Origin: Mesorhizobium prunaredense
Lineage (GTDB): Bacteria > Pseudomonadota > Alphaproteobacteria > Rhizobiales > Rhizobiaceae
DNA: 64,000 bases
Reading direction: 5' to 3'
Assembly: GCF_900156895.1 (NCBI RefSeq)
Contig: NZ_FTPD01000067.1
Location: 385,570 to 449,569, forward strand
Positions within the stretch are counted from its first letter, which is position 1. The number at the start of each line of letters is the position of its first letter. The notes under the pieces are model-generated. The model was given only the letters and a program-made list of their open reading frames with translations. It made no database searches and had not been told where the DNA came from. The position numbers and the translations under genes were made by a program. Positions 27,638-36,925 of this stretch are shown piece after piece.

Positions 27638-28279
27638 ATGGACCGTCCCGAAAATCTTGTCCTGAAAGACCCCGAGCCGCGCATCCATCCGACCGCGGAA
27701 TTGAAGGCATGCAAGCTTGGGCGCTACGCCTCGATCGGCGAGCGGGTCATCTTGCGCGAAGTCATAGTGGGTGACTTCTCCTATTTCGAGCGCCACGCCG
27801 AGGCGATCTACACGACAACAGGCAAGTTCTGTTCGATCGCCGCCAACAGCCGCATCAACGCGCTCGAGCATCCGATCGATCGGTTGACCCAGCACAAGGT
27901 CAGCTACCGGCCAAACGAGTATTTTCGCTGGCTCGGCGTCGATGCGGCGTTCCGCGAACGGCGGCGGGCGACGTCCGTCACCATCGGCCACGACGTCTGG
28001 ATCGGCCATGGCGCGGTGATCATGCCTGATGTGACCATCGGCAATGGCGCGATCGTCGGCGCCAATGCGGTGGTGACGCGCGATGTACCTGCCTATGCGA
28101 TCGTCGCCGGGGTTCCGGCCAAGCCGCTGCGCCAGCGTTTTGCCGAGAAAACCGCTGCGCGGATTGAAAGCCTCTGCTGGTGGGACTGGTCGGTCGAAAA
28201 GCTCGCCAGGGCCATTCCCGACATGCAGGCGCTTTCCATCGAGGCCTTCCTCGACCGCTGGGAGCACGAAATCCCGTGA
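27638..28279 (+). CDS. Left-handed beta-helix acyltransferase, phosphonate-associated type
   Basis: A protein of about 213 residues with hexapeptide repeats. It resembles the transferase family often found with phosphonate genes (TIGR03308): YTTTGKFCSIAANSRIN, VTIGHDVWIGHGAVIMPDVTIGNGAIVGANAVVTRDV in two pieces, and a closing WWDWSVEKLARAIPDM. No phn genes are nearby, so the substrate is unknown. The ATG at 27638 is my choice; a GTG at 27581 would add 19 residues that the family does not have. Confidence 0.8.
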   Translation: MDRPENLVLKDPEPRIHPTAELKACKLGRYASIGERVILREVIVGDFSYFERHAEAIYTTTGKFCSIAANSRINALEHPIDRLTQHKVSYRPNEYFRWLGVDAAFRERRRATSVTIGHDVWIGHGAVIMPDVTIGNGAIVGANAVVTRDVPAYAIVAGVPAKPLRQRFAEKTAARIESLCWWDWSVEKLARAIPDMQALSIEAFLDRWEHEIP

Positions 28280-28332
28280 TCCTTGCGGGTCTCTGAACGG
28301 CTACGTCGGTGAAAGGAGGGAACCCGGAGCGG

Positions 28333-28767
28333 ATGCCGGTTGTTTCTCCTGCCATGATGGAGAAGCTTTTCACCAGGATCGCCAACTATGTTGCGCATCT
28401 AGCCGGTCTGCCGTCGACATTCGCCGTCTGCTTCCTGATCATCGTTGCCTGGGGGGCAAGCGGACCGATGTTCGGGTTTTCCGATACATGGCAGCTCATC
28501 ATCAACACCGGCACGACGATCGTCACCTTCCTGATGGTGTTCCTTATCCAGAACACCCAGAACCGCGATGGCGCCGCGATTCAGACGAAACTCGACGAGT
28601 TGATCCGGGTCGGCAAAGCTCACAATACTTTTATCGGCATCGAGCACCTGACCGAATCCGAGGTCGAGGAGATCCGTAGAAAATGTGAACAGGCGGCAAA
28701 ACGGCATGATACGGCGGTCAAGAAAGCCGCTGCGCAAAAGCACGGCTCGAAGACGCATGTGGCGTGA
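28333..28767 (+). CDS. Low-affinity iron permease family membrane protein
   Basis: A protein of about 144 residues with two hydrophobic segments (near FAVCFLIIVAWG and TIVTFLMVFLIQNTQNRD). The FLIQNTQNRDGAAIQTKLDEL segment is the hallmark of the family named after yeast Fet4 (Pfam low affinity iron permease). The bacterial members are short, and iron transport has not been shown for them as far as I know. Start sites at 28309 (GTG), 28333 and 28354 are all possible. Confidence 0.75.
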   Translation: MPVVSPAMMEKLFTRIANYVAHLAGLPSTFAVCFLIIVAWGASGPMFGFSDTWQLIINTGTTIVTFLMVFLIQNTQNRDGAAIQTKLDELIRVGKAHNTFIGIEHLTESEVEEIRRKCEQAAKRHDTAVKKAAAQKHGSKTHVA

Positions 28768-28770
28768 GCG

Positions 28771-29637
28771 TCAGCTTTCCATGAACGCCGCGAAAGCGTC
28801 CTTGTGGTCCGGGTGCCAGCGCGACAGAGCAGGGCGGTTGTCGATGATGTCGCCGATCGCCCAGGCCATGCGCTTTTCGTCCATGGGCCGCGTCGCTTCG
28901 TTGTCAGGACAAAGAATGTAGAAATCGCCGCGCACCAGCGAGGCCAGCATGAAGTCGATCACCTGCTCGCCGGTCCAGGCGCCGGCGGGCTTTTCGGTCG
29001 CACCTTCGGTCAGGCCGGTAAAAGTGAACCCCGGAATGAGCAGATGCGCGGCGATGTTGGCGCCGGGCTCGTTACGCAGCGCATGTGCCAGGCCTTCGGT
29101 AAAGCTCTTCACGCCGGATTTGGAGACGTTGTAGGCAAGGTTGCCGGGTGGTGTTGTGATGCCTTGCTTGGAGCCGGTGTTGACGATCAGGCCCGGTTTT
29201 CCTGCAGCCAGCATGCGTGGCACGAAGGCCTCGACGCCATGGACGACGCCCCAGAAATTGATGTCCAGCAGCCGTTTCCAGCCGTCGCGGTTCTCCCAGG
29301 GCTTGCCGGGGTTGCTGCCGACGCCGGCATTGTTCATCAACAGCGACACGCCGCCGAAGGCATCGAATGACTTTTCGGCCAGCCGGTCGACGTCGTCGGC
29401 TTTCGAGACGTCGGTGGCGACAGCAAGCACGGCGCTGCCGCCGGCAATCGTGGCAACGGCGCGGGAAGCCTCATCGAGCCGCGCGCCGCCGATGTCCGCA
29501 AGCACGATTTTCAGGCCCATTGCCGCCAGCCGCCTGGCCGCGGCAAGGCCGATGCCGCTGGCACCGCCGGTGATGACGGCTACGCTGCCGGAGCCAAGGG
29601 CAGGCAAAGCGCTCTGGATTTCGGCGTCGGTGGTCAT
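28771..29637 (-). CDS. Short-chain dehydrogenase/reductase
   Basis: A 288-residue Rossmann-fold oxidoreductase. The cofactor loop is TGGASGIGLAAA near residue 23, NNAG follows, and the catalytic serine and YxxxK are in NTGSKQG and YNVSKSG. The acidic residue after strand 2 (LADIG) suggests NAD rather than NADP. The substrate cannot be told. It is convergent with the iron-permease-like gene and divergent from the small gene at 29770. Confidence 0.88.
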   Translation of the reverse strand: MTTDAEIQSALPALGSGSVAVITGGASGIGLAAARRLAAMGLKIVLADIGGARLDEASRAVATIAGGSAVLAVATDVSKADDVDRLAEKSFDAFGGVSLLMNNAGVGSNPGKPWENRDGWKRLLDINFWGVVHGVEAFVPRMLAAGKPGLIVNTGSKQGITTPPGNLAYNVSKSGVKSFTEGLAHALRNEPGANIAAHLLIPGFTFTGLTEGATEKPAGAWTGEQVIDFMLASLVRGDFYILCPDNEATRPMDEKRMAWAIGDIIDNRPALSRWHPDHKDAFAAFMES

Positions 29638-29769
29638 CGATGGTGTCCTCGTTCAGGTTGCGCCGAACTTAACGCGGCGACAGACTCGCGCAAGCCCGTT
29701 TGGGCGTCCTTGGGTTGACCACATCGGCAGGCGCTGCGCATGTTGTCCACGTAAGAAGGAGATTACCGA

Positions 29770-30051
29770 TTGACCGACTGGATCGAGATCCTGAAAGAAC
29801 AGACCGCCACCGGCGACCAGATGAGCCGCGAGGTGCCGCAAATGCTTGCCAATCCCGACATCAGCGAAGCGCAAGTGAGAACGCTGTTTTCGGCGCTCGA
29901 AAAACAGGCGGAATTCGTCGAGAAGCTGCGCATGGCGCTGGAAAAATTCGGCCATGATTTTTCGGTGATCAAGGCGGCCGAGCGGCTGGAGGAGCGCTAT
30001 GCCGACCTTGCGGCCTCGGTGGCGGAAAAGCTGAAAGCGATGCGGAAATAG
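29770..30051 (+). CDS. Small conserved-looking helical protein, unknown function
   Basis: A 93-residue protein I do not recognise. It is charged, lacks a signal peptide and should be almost all helix (SEAQVRTLFSALEKQAEFVEKLRMALEKF). The TTG start is supported by AAGGAG eight bases upstream, and no ATG lies in the N-terminal part. It converges on the TMEM175-like gene with only six bases between the stops. Confidence 0.65.
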   Translation: MTDWIEILKEQTATGDQMSREVPQMLANPDISEAQVRTLFSALEKQAEFVEKLRMALEKFGHDFSVIKAAERLEERYADLAASVAEKLKAMRK

Positions 30052-30057
30052 GCAGTC

Positions 30058-30633
30058 CTATTTTTCGATCTGCCTTTCGAACCGCTTGTCCGGCACGAAC
30101 CAGATCATGGCAACCAACACATAGAGCGCGACGCTGATCCATTGATTGACGAAGGTCAGCGGAATGGCGGCGATGTAGAGGACCACCGAGATCTTTTCCT
30201 TGCGGTCGGTGCCTGCCGCTCTGGCGAAGGCAGTGTCGTTGCCATGCAGCCGGTGCAGCATGACGACCAGAATGAAGTAGGCGGCCGCGCAAAGCGCCAG
30301 GACAACACCGTAAACGGCGACAGGCACCGGCGCGAAATGGTTTTCACCCATGAAGGCGGTGGTCACGGGCATCAGCGACAGCCAGAACAGCAGATGCAGA
30401 TTGGCCCACAGCACGCGGCCATCGACCCGCTGCACGGTGTGGAACATGTTGTGCAGATTGTTCCAGTAGATGCCGACATAGATGAAGGACAGCACGTAGC
30501 TGAGAAAGGTGGGCCATAGCGGTGCCAGCGCGGAAAACTCCGCGCCATGCGGCACCTTCAATTCCAGCACCATGATGGTGATGATGATGGCCATGACGCC
30601 ATCGGAAAATGCCTCGACCCGTCCCTTGCCCAT
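30058..30633 (-). CDS. TMEM175-like potassium channel (DUF1211)
   Basis: A 191-residue membrane protein with about six hydrophobic segments. The N-terminal RVEAFSDGVMAIIITI contains the FSD motif of the TMEM175 family, whose bacterial members form potassium channels. One six-helix repeat per chain implies a tetramer. The role in this organism is not evident from its neighbours. Confidence 0.85.
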   Translation of the reverse strand: MGKGRVEAFSDGVMAIIITIMVLELKVPHGAEFSALAPLWPTFLSYVLSFIYVGIYWNNLHNMFHTVQRVDGRVLWANLHLLFWLSLMPVTTAFMGENHFAPVPVAVYGVVLALCAAAYFILVVMLHRLHGNDTAFARAAGTDRKEKISVVLYIAAIPLTFVNQWISVALYVLVAMIWFVPDKRFERQIEK

Positions 30634-30700
30634 GGATTTCCTCTACTGCGCCTGGCTCATCCTAGGCGATCGAAGTGCCTGGAGGGAAGGCTTGGGCGTA

Positions 30701-31804
30701 TCAATCGCTGTCGCGCGCGATCAGCTCCAGCGGCCAGACCTCACGGATGATCCGCGCGCCTTCGGGGCCGGCGAAGGCCGGGATCGACGCCAACAACATT
30801 TCGGCAAGCCGCCGTCCCATCGGCTCCAGGCGAGGGCGGAAGCCGGTCAGTGCCGGTGAAAAATAGCGGCAGAGCGGCGAGTCGACGATGACGATCACCG
30901 CAATGTCGTGGCCCGGCTTGATGCCCATCTCGGCCAGCGCCTTGCAGCCGCCGAGCGCCATCGCGTCATTGTTGAAGATGATGGCGGTCGGCGGGTCCTT
31001 GGAGCGCATGACCTGAGGCGTCACCGCGTCGCCGCCGGCCTCGTTGATGAAGCCTTTCGCGATCAGCCCGGGGTCGACCTCGATGCCGTGCCGCCGCAAG
31101 GCCTTGCGATAGCCGGCTAGGAACAGATAGCCGAAATTGAGGTTGAGGGACGGGCGGATGGCGGCGATGCGGCGGTGGCCGCGCGCCACCAGGCGGTCGA
31201 CCGCGTCGGCCCCGGCTTTTTCGAAATCGAGGTCGAGCGACGGATAGGTCTTGCCGCCGGAGCGGCTGCGGCCGAGCGTCGCGAACGGGAAGCCGACCCT
31301 GGTCAGGTAATCGATGCGCTCGTCCTCGCGACGCGTATAGGCCAGCACCACGGCGTCGGCCCGGCGCGTCTCGACCACCCGGCGCAGGCGCTCCTGCTGG
31401 TAGTCGCCCGGCGCACCCATCACCACGATCAGGTCGAGCCCGCTTTCGGCGAGTTTCGCCTGCAGCCCGGTCAGGAACGGAATGAAGAACGGCTCGCCAT
31501 ATTGCTGGTCGCCCGGGTGCGGCTGCAGCATGAAGGCGATCGAGTGGGTGGCGCCGCGCCGCAGGCTGCGGCCGGACTGGTTCGGCGAATAGTTCAGCTT
31601 TGCCGCCGCATCGAGCACGCGCTGGCGTGTATCGGCATTGACGTCGGCGCGGCCGTTGAGCGCGCGCGACACGGTGCCGATCGAAATGTTCAGGTGACGC
31701 GCAAGGTCGTGGATGCTGGACGCCAAAGGACGGTTCTCCCCTTTCTTGGCTATCACCGGCCGCTCTTCAGGCCAAGGTGATTTTCGCGAGCGGCCAATTG
31801 ACAT
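30701..31804 (-). CDS. LacI family transcriptional regulator of the sugar locus
   Basis: A helix-turn-helix (IHDLARHLNISIGTVSRALNG) is followed by a hinge and a periplasmic-binding-protein-like effector domain. It reads away from the oxidoreductase-transporter genes, so it probably controls them and itself through the operators at 31827-31853. At 367 residues the N-terminus before the HTH is about 30 residues long. The ATG at 31804 has GGAAGG six bases upstream. A TTG at 31726 behind GGGGAG would give the usual short N-terminus, and I cannot decide between them. Confidence 0.88.
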   Translation of the reverse strand: MSIGRSRKSPWPEERPVIAKKGENRPLASSIHDLARHLNISIGTVSRALNGRADVNADTRQRVLDAAAKLNYSPNQSGRSLRRGATHSIAFMLQPHPGDQQYGEPFFIPFLTGLQAKLAESGLDLIVVMGAPGDYQQERLRRVVETRRADAVVLAYTRREDERIDYLTRVGFPFATLGRSRSGGKTYPSLDLDFEKAGADAVDRLVARGHRRIAAIRPSLNLNFGYLFLAGYRKALRRHGIEVDPGLIAKGFINEAGGDAVTPQVMRSKDPPTAIIFNNDAMALGGCKALAEMGIKPGHDIAVIVIVDSPLCRYFSPALTGFRPRLEPMGRRLAEMLLASIPAFAGPEGARIIREVWPLELIARDSD

Positions 31805-31826
31805 TCTACGCCTTCCGGTGTGTTCT

Positions 31827-31853
31827 CGTAAACGTTTACGGAAAAACGTTTAC
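31827..31853. promoter_or_regulatory. Two adjacent LacI-type operators
   Basis: CGTAAACGTTTACG at 31827-31840 is a perfect 14-base palindrome with the central CG of LacI-family sites. A second core AAACGTTT with partial flanks sits at 31844-31851. The centres are 14 bases apart. They lie between the divergent LacI gene and the oxidoreductase gene, where an operator is expected. Confidence 0.8.
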
Positions 31854-31913
31854 GGTCATGCCGTGAATGTCGTGACGATCGGTCTGGAGGGCCGAGCGGA
31901 GGAGGAGCGCTGG

Positions 31914-32942
31914 ATGATGAATGTCGTCCTGGTCGGCTGCGGAGCGATGAGCAAGCACTGGCTCGATGCCGCGAGGCAGATCGACGGGTTGGCTATTGTC
32001 GGCCTTGTCGACCTCGATGCCGACAGGGCGCAGGCAAGGGCGCGCGAATACGAGCTTGCCGGCGCCATTGTCGGAACCAATCTTGACGCCGTGCTCGACC
32101 AGACCAAGCCCGACGCTGTGTTCGACGTCGTGGTTCCCGCGGCCCGGCGCGATGTCGCGCTTTCGGCCTTTGCCCATCATTGCCATCTCCTGACGGAGAA
32201 GCCGCTGGCTGACAGCCCGGAGAACGCGCGCGCCATCGTCGAGGCTGCCCGACGCGCCAAGCGCGTGCACGCCGTCGTCCAGAACCGCCGCTATGTCGCC
32301 AACGTCAGGCGCATCAGGCGTTTTCTCGATTCCGGCGCCATCGGTGCGCCAACCAGCATCCACGCCGAATTCTTCGTCGCGCCGCATTTCGGCGGGTTTC
32401 GCGAGGAGATGCGCCATGTCCTGCTGCTCGACATGGCGATCCATACTTTCGACGCCGCCCGCTACATGGTCGGCGGCGCGCCGGCCGGCGTCTACTGCCA
32501 GGAATGGGAGCCGGTCAATTCCTGGTACCGGCAGGGATCGTCGGCCACCGCAATCTTCGAGCTCGGCGGCGGCAAGCTGTTCACCTATGCCGGCTCCTGG
32601 TGCGCCGACGGGTTCCGCACCAGTTGGGAGAGCACATGGCGCATCGTCGCCGAGCACGGCAGCCTGGTCTGGGACGGTGAGGATGGGCTGAGGGTGGAAG
32701 TCGCGCGGCCTATCCGTGAAGGCCTGTTCGATCGCACAGAGCCGCTCGCCGTGCCGCCGCTCGATCCGAGAGACCGCATCGGCGGCCATCTCGGCATCCT
32801 TCAGGATTTTGTGCGCGCCGTCGAAACCGGCAGCGAGCCGGAGACGCGCGGCGCCGACAACATCAAGAGCCTGGCCATGGTCTTTGCCGCGATCGAAAGC
32901 GCCGAAACCGGGCGCCGGGTCGCGATCGCACAGGAAGGGTGA
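31914..32942 (+). CDS. Gfo/Idh/MocA family oxidoreductase
   Basis: A 342-residue NAD(P)-dependent sugar or inositol-type dehydrogenase. The N-terminal Rossmann motif is VVLVGCGAMSKHW, and the lysine of the EKP motif (LLTEKPLADS) is catalytic in the family. The C-terminal alpha/beta domain follows. I start at the first of two ATG codons, behind GGAGGAG. The next gene encodes a TIM-barrel isomerase, a pairing typical of sugar or cyclitol degradation. Confidence 0.88.
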   Translation: MMNVVLVGCGAMSKHWLDAARQIDGLAIVGLVDLDADRAQARAREYELAGAIVGTNLDAVLDQTKPDAVFDVVVPAARRDVALSAFAHHCHLLTEKPLADSPENARAIVEAARRAKRVHAVVQNRRYVANVRRIRRFLDSGAIGAPTSIHAEFFVAPHFGGFREEMRHVLLLDMAIHTFDAARYMVGGAPAGVYCQEWEPVNSWYRQGSSATAIFELGGGKLFTYAGSWCADGFRTSWESTWRIVAEHGSLVWDGEDGLRVEVARPIREGLFDRTEPLAVPPLDPRDRIGGHLGILQDFVRAVETGSEPETRGADNIKSLAMVFAAIESAETGRRVAIAQEG

Positions 32943-32944
32943 CG

Positions 32945-33850
32945 ATGCCAAACCCGCTTCTCGACATCAGGATCGGCACCATGGTGCGGGCCAATCTCGA
33001 TGACCCGGCCGCCTATATCAAGGCGATCCTGCCGCTCGGCTTCGAGAGCATCCAACCCTTCTTCTGGCAGACGCTGGGCGGCAAGGATCTTCCACGGCTG
33101 GCCGGCCAGATCCGCGAGGCGATCGGCGACGCCGACGTCGTCGTCTCCTCGCTCGGCGTCTTCGGCAATCCGTTGGAAAGCGGCGATATCGATCGCGGCG
33201 TGCTTGACGCCTGGGAAACGGCCATCGACCATGCGCATCTGTTCGGCACCTCGATGGTCAGCGGCTTCACCGGCCGCCTCCGCGGCAAACCGCTGCCCGA
33301 CAGCCTGCCGCGCTTCCGCGAGGTCTGGGGACCACTGGCCCGGCGCGCCGCCGACAAGGGCGTGCGCATCGCCTTCGAGAATTGCGCGATGGACGGCAAC
33401 TGGGCTGATGGAGACTGGAACATCGCCCACAATCCGGACGCCTGGGAGCTGATGTTCAACGAATTGCCAGATGACAATCTCGGCCTGGAATGGGAGCCCT
33501 GCCACCAACTCGTCTACCTGATCGATCCGATCCCGCAGATCCGCAAATGGGCGCCGCGCATCTTCCATGTCCACGGCAAGGACGCGACGGTGCGCTGGGA
33601 CGTCATCCGCGAGCATGGCGTGTTCGGCCGGCTGCCGTTCGTGCAAATGCGCACGCCTGGCTTCGGCGACAGCGACTGGACGCGGGTGATCAGCGAATTG
33701 CGGCTGGCCGGATACAGGGGCGCCATCGACATCGAAGGTTGGCACGACCCGGTCTATCGCGGCGACCTTGAGATTACAGGGCAAGTGCGGGCGTTGGACT
33801 ACCTCAAGCAATGCCGGGGAGGTGCGAAGTATCTGCCGAACCCGGCGTGA
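32945..33850 (+). CDS. Xylose isomerase-like TIM-barrel sugar isomerase/epimerase
   Basis: A 301-residue protein of the AP endonuclease 2-like TIM barrel family. Metal ligands are suggested by AFENCAM, GLEWEPCHQ, FHVHGKD and IDIEGWHDP. These proteins isomerise or epimerise free or phosphorylated sugars. The ATG at 32945 lies two bases after the preceding stop and behind GGAAGGG. The substrate is probably shared with the neighbouring oxidoreductase. Confidence 0.85.
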   Translation: MPNPLLDIRIGTMVRANLDDPAAYIKAILPLGFESIQPFFWQTLGGKDLPRLAGQIREAIGDADVVVSSLGVFGNPLESGDIDRGVLDAWETAIDHAHLFGTSMVSGFTGRLRGKPLPDSLPRFREVWGPLARRAADKGVRIAFENCAMDGNWADGDWNIAHNPDAWELMFNELPDDNLGLEWEPCHQLVYLIDPIPQIRKWAPRIFHVHGKDATVRWDVIREHGVFGRLPFVQMRTPGFGDSDWTRVISELRLAGYRGAIDIEGWHDPVYRGDLEITGQVRALDYLKQCRGGAKYLPNPA

Positions 33851-33857
33851 GGCTAAT

Positions 33858-33904
33858 GCATGTCGCGCAAAAGTGTGCAGCGGTTTTGCGACAACGACAT
33901 GCAT
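33858..33904 (-). repeat. Half copy of the type II repeat
   Basis: A palindrome bounded by GCATGTCG and CGACATGC, matching in reverse the second half of the repeats at 18263 and 57627 with two differences. It lies between the isomerase gene and the binding-protein gene and could reduce read-through into the transporter. Confidence 0.85.
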
Positions 33905-33999
33905 CAAACAGGGAGCCGGCCAGCGAAGCATTGCGGCGAGAAGCCGAAGCATTCGTCGAAGACCCCTCGGCTTGCGAGGGAACAAAGGGAGGAACGTGC

Positions 34000-35013
34000 A
34001 TGAGCATCACGATGAGAAGGACAGTTCTGCGCTCGACCGTCATGGGCGCCGCCACGGCGCTCGCCGCCGCAATCTCCACCTTGCCTGCCCAGGCGCTCGA
34101 TGCCCAGTGGTGCAAGGACGTCCACATCCGCTTCTTCGTCGGCGGCGCCGAGGGCGACGCCTTCGGCACCATCGTCTACAATGGCGCCAAGCAGGCCGAG
34201 GCCGATCTTGGGCCGAAGGTCGACTACATCTTCTCCCAGTGGGATGTCGAGAAGATGGTGCAGCAATTGCGCGAGGCCGTCGCGGTCAAGCCCGGCGGCA
34301 TCGCCATGATGGGCCACCCGGGCGATGCTTCGATCATGCCGCTGGCCGAACAGGCGCACAAGGACGGCATCAGGATGATGTACCAGAACGTGCCGGTGCC
34401 GAAGGTCACGGCAGCGTTCGGCGGCGGCTATGTCGGCGCCCAGCAGGAAGAGCAGGGCCGCGCGCTCGGCGCCGAGGCGTTCAAGCTGGCCGGGCTCAAG
34501 GCAGGCGACAAGGCGATCATGATCGGCCCGTTCGAGAACGAGAGCCGCGGCGCGCGCGAGCGCGGCACGGTCGCCGCCCTGAAAGAGGCGGGCGTCGAGG
34601 TCATCCAGCTCTCCTCGCCGCCGAGCGGCGAATGGGCTTCCGACCCCAATCTGGCCATTCCGGTGATTACCGCAGCACTCCTCAACAATCCCGACGTCAA
34701 GGCGGTTGGCTATCCCGGCGGACAGATGCTGGGCAACGTCCCGACCTACATGCAGGCGGCGGGCAGGAAGGCGGGCGATATCTTCAATTTCGGCTTCGAC
34801 ACCAGCCCGCAGATCGTCGAGGGCTTCAAGGGCGGCTGGGTGCAGCTGACGGCCGACCAGCAGCCGTTCCTGCAGGGTTATCTGCCGATCCTCAGCCTCT
34901 GCCAGCAGGTGGTGCTGGGCCTGGCGCCAATGAATGTCGACACCGGCGCCGGCTTCGTCACGCCTGACAATTACGAGATCGTCGCCGAGCTCGCCAAGCA
35001 GGCGCTGCGCTGA
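34000..35013 (+). CDS. Periplasmic sugar-binding protein of an ABC importer
   Basis: A 337-residue type I periplasmic binding protein (RbsB-like). A cleavable signal peptide ends at AQALDA. The mature part begins with IRFFVGGAEGDAFGTIVYNGAKQAE, where ribose-type proteins have their first strand and helix. GGAGG sits seven bases before the chosen ATG. Alternative upstream starts would cross the repeat. The substrate is not identifiable; the co-located enzymes suggest a sugar or cyclitol. Confidence 0.9.
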   Translation: MSITMRRTVLRSTVMGAATALAAAISTLPAQALDAQWCKDVHIRFFVGGAEGDAFGTIVYNGAKQAEADLGPKVDYIFSQWDVEKMVQQLREAVAVKPGGIAMMGHPGDASIMPLAEQAHKDGIRMMYQNVPVPKVTAAFGGGYVGAQQEEQGRALGAEAFKLAGLKAGDKAIMIGPFENESRGARERGTVAALKEAGVEVIQLSSPPSGEWASDPNLAIPVITAALLNNPDVKAVGYPGGQMLGNVPTYMQAAGRKAGDIFNFGFDTSPQIVEGFKGGWVQLTADQQPFLQGYLPILSLCQQVVLGLAPMNVDTGAGFVTPDNYEIVAELAKQALR

Positions 35014-35069
35014 TCTTTTGACACGGCTGGCGGTCTTCCGACCGCAGCCGGAACCAAGCGAGGATCGTC

Positions 35070-35863
<794 letters not shown>

Positions 35864-35867
<4 letters not shown>

Positions 35868-36916
35868 GCAAGACGATGGAGCCCGATCTGCACGAGCCGT
35901 CCGCCGGCATCTCCCGTCCCGGCAATCCCCGGAAGGAGTGGAAACACCCATCCGATCACTGGATGCGCGGCTTCATCCTCGACAACCGCGCCGCACTCGG
36001 CACGCTTGCCGTGTTCGTGGTGATGATGACAGTGTTCATGATCGCCAACCCGACCGTCTTCACCACCTGGTACCTCTACAGTTCCGTGCTCACCACGCTG
36101 CCGGTTGCGCTGTTCGTGGTGGTGCCGCTGGTCTTCGTCGTTACCTGCGGCGAGATCGACCTGTCGTTTCCGGCGACGATGGGCTTTGCCTCATGGGTCT
36201 TCGCGCTGGTCGTGCAGTCCGGCTACGACCCGTTTCTGGGCATCGCCGCCGCCATTGCAACGGGCACGTTGCTCGGCTTCCTGGTCGGGTCGCTGGTCGT
36301 CTATGGCGGGCTGTCGTCGCTGATCGCCACGCTCGGCATGAATTTCCTGCTGCGCGGCCTGATCCAGATCATCAACGAAGGCAAGTCGACGGCGCTGACC
36401 AGCCTTGCCGACAGCTGGGCCTACAAGATCTTCTCCAGCCAGCTCTACGGCATCCCGGTGCAGATCTTCTGGGCCATCGGCTTCGTCGTGCTGTCGGCGC
36501 TGCTCTACAACAGGCATCGCTTCGGCGCGCAGGTGAAGGTGGTCGGCGACAATCCCGACAGCGCCCAGCAGATGGGCATCGACGTCAAGCGCGTGCGGGT
36601 GAAAGTGTTCGTCTTCGTCGGCATCGGGGCGGCGATCGCCGGCACCTTCTCGGTGATGATCAACTTCACCTGGTGGCCGACCGCTGGCGACGGCTATTTG
36701 CTGCCGGTGCTGGCATCGGTGTTCGTTGGCGGCACGCCGACCTGGGGCGGCGTCGGTACCGTCGTCGGCGGCGCCATCGGCGCCGTCACCGTGTCGTTCA
36801 TCCAGACCGGCGTCGTCGCGGCAGGCCTGAGCGGCTTCTATGTCCAGTTCTTCAACGGGCTGATCATCATCCTGTCGCTGCTCGGCCACAAATGGAACCA
36901 GGCGCGGTATCGCTGA
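35864..36916 (+). CDS. Sugar ABC transporter permease
   Basis: A 350-residue RbsC-type permease with about ten hydrophobic segments. The TCGEIDLSFPATMGFASWV stretch corresponds to the conserved GGIDLSVG region of the family, and GDNPDSAQQMGIDV matches the usual G-N-x-A-A-R-x-S-G-I region. A 45-residue charged cytoplasmic N-terminus precedes the first helix. The ATG overlaps the ATPase stop. Its end faces uvrD, with ten bases between the genes. Confidence 0.9.
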
Positions 36917-36925
36917 GGGGGAGAC

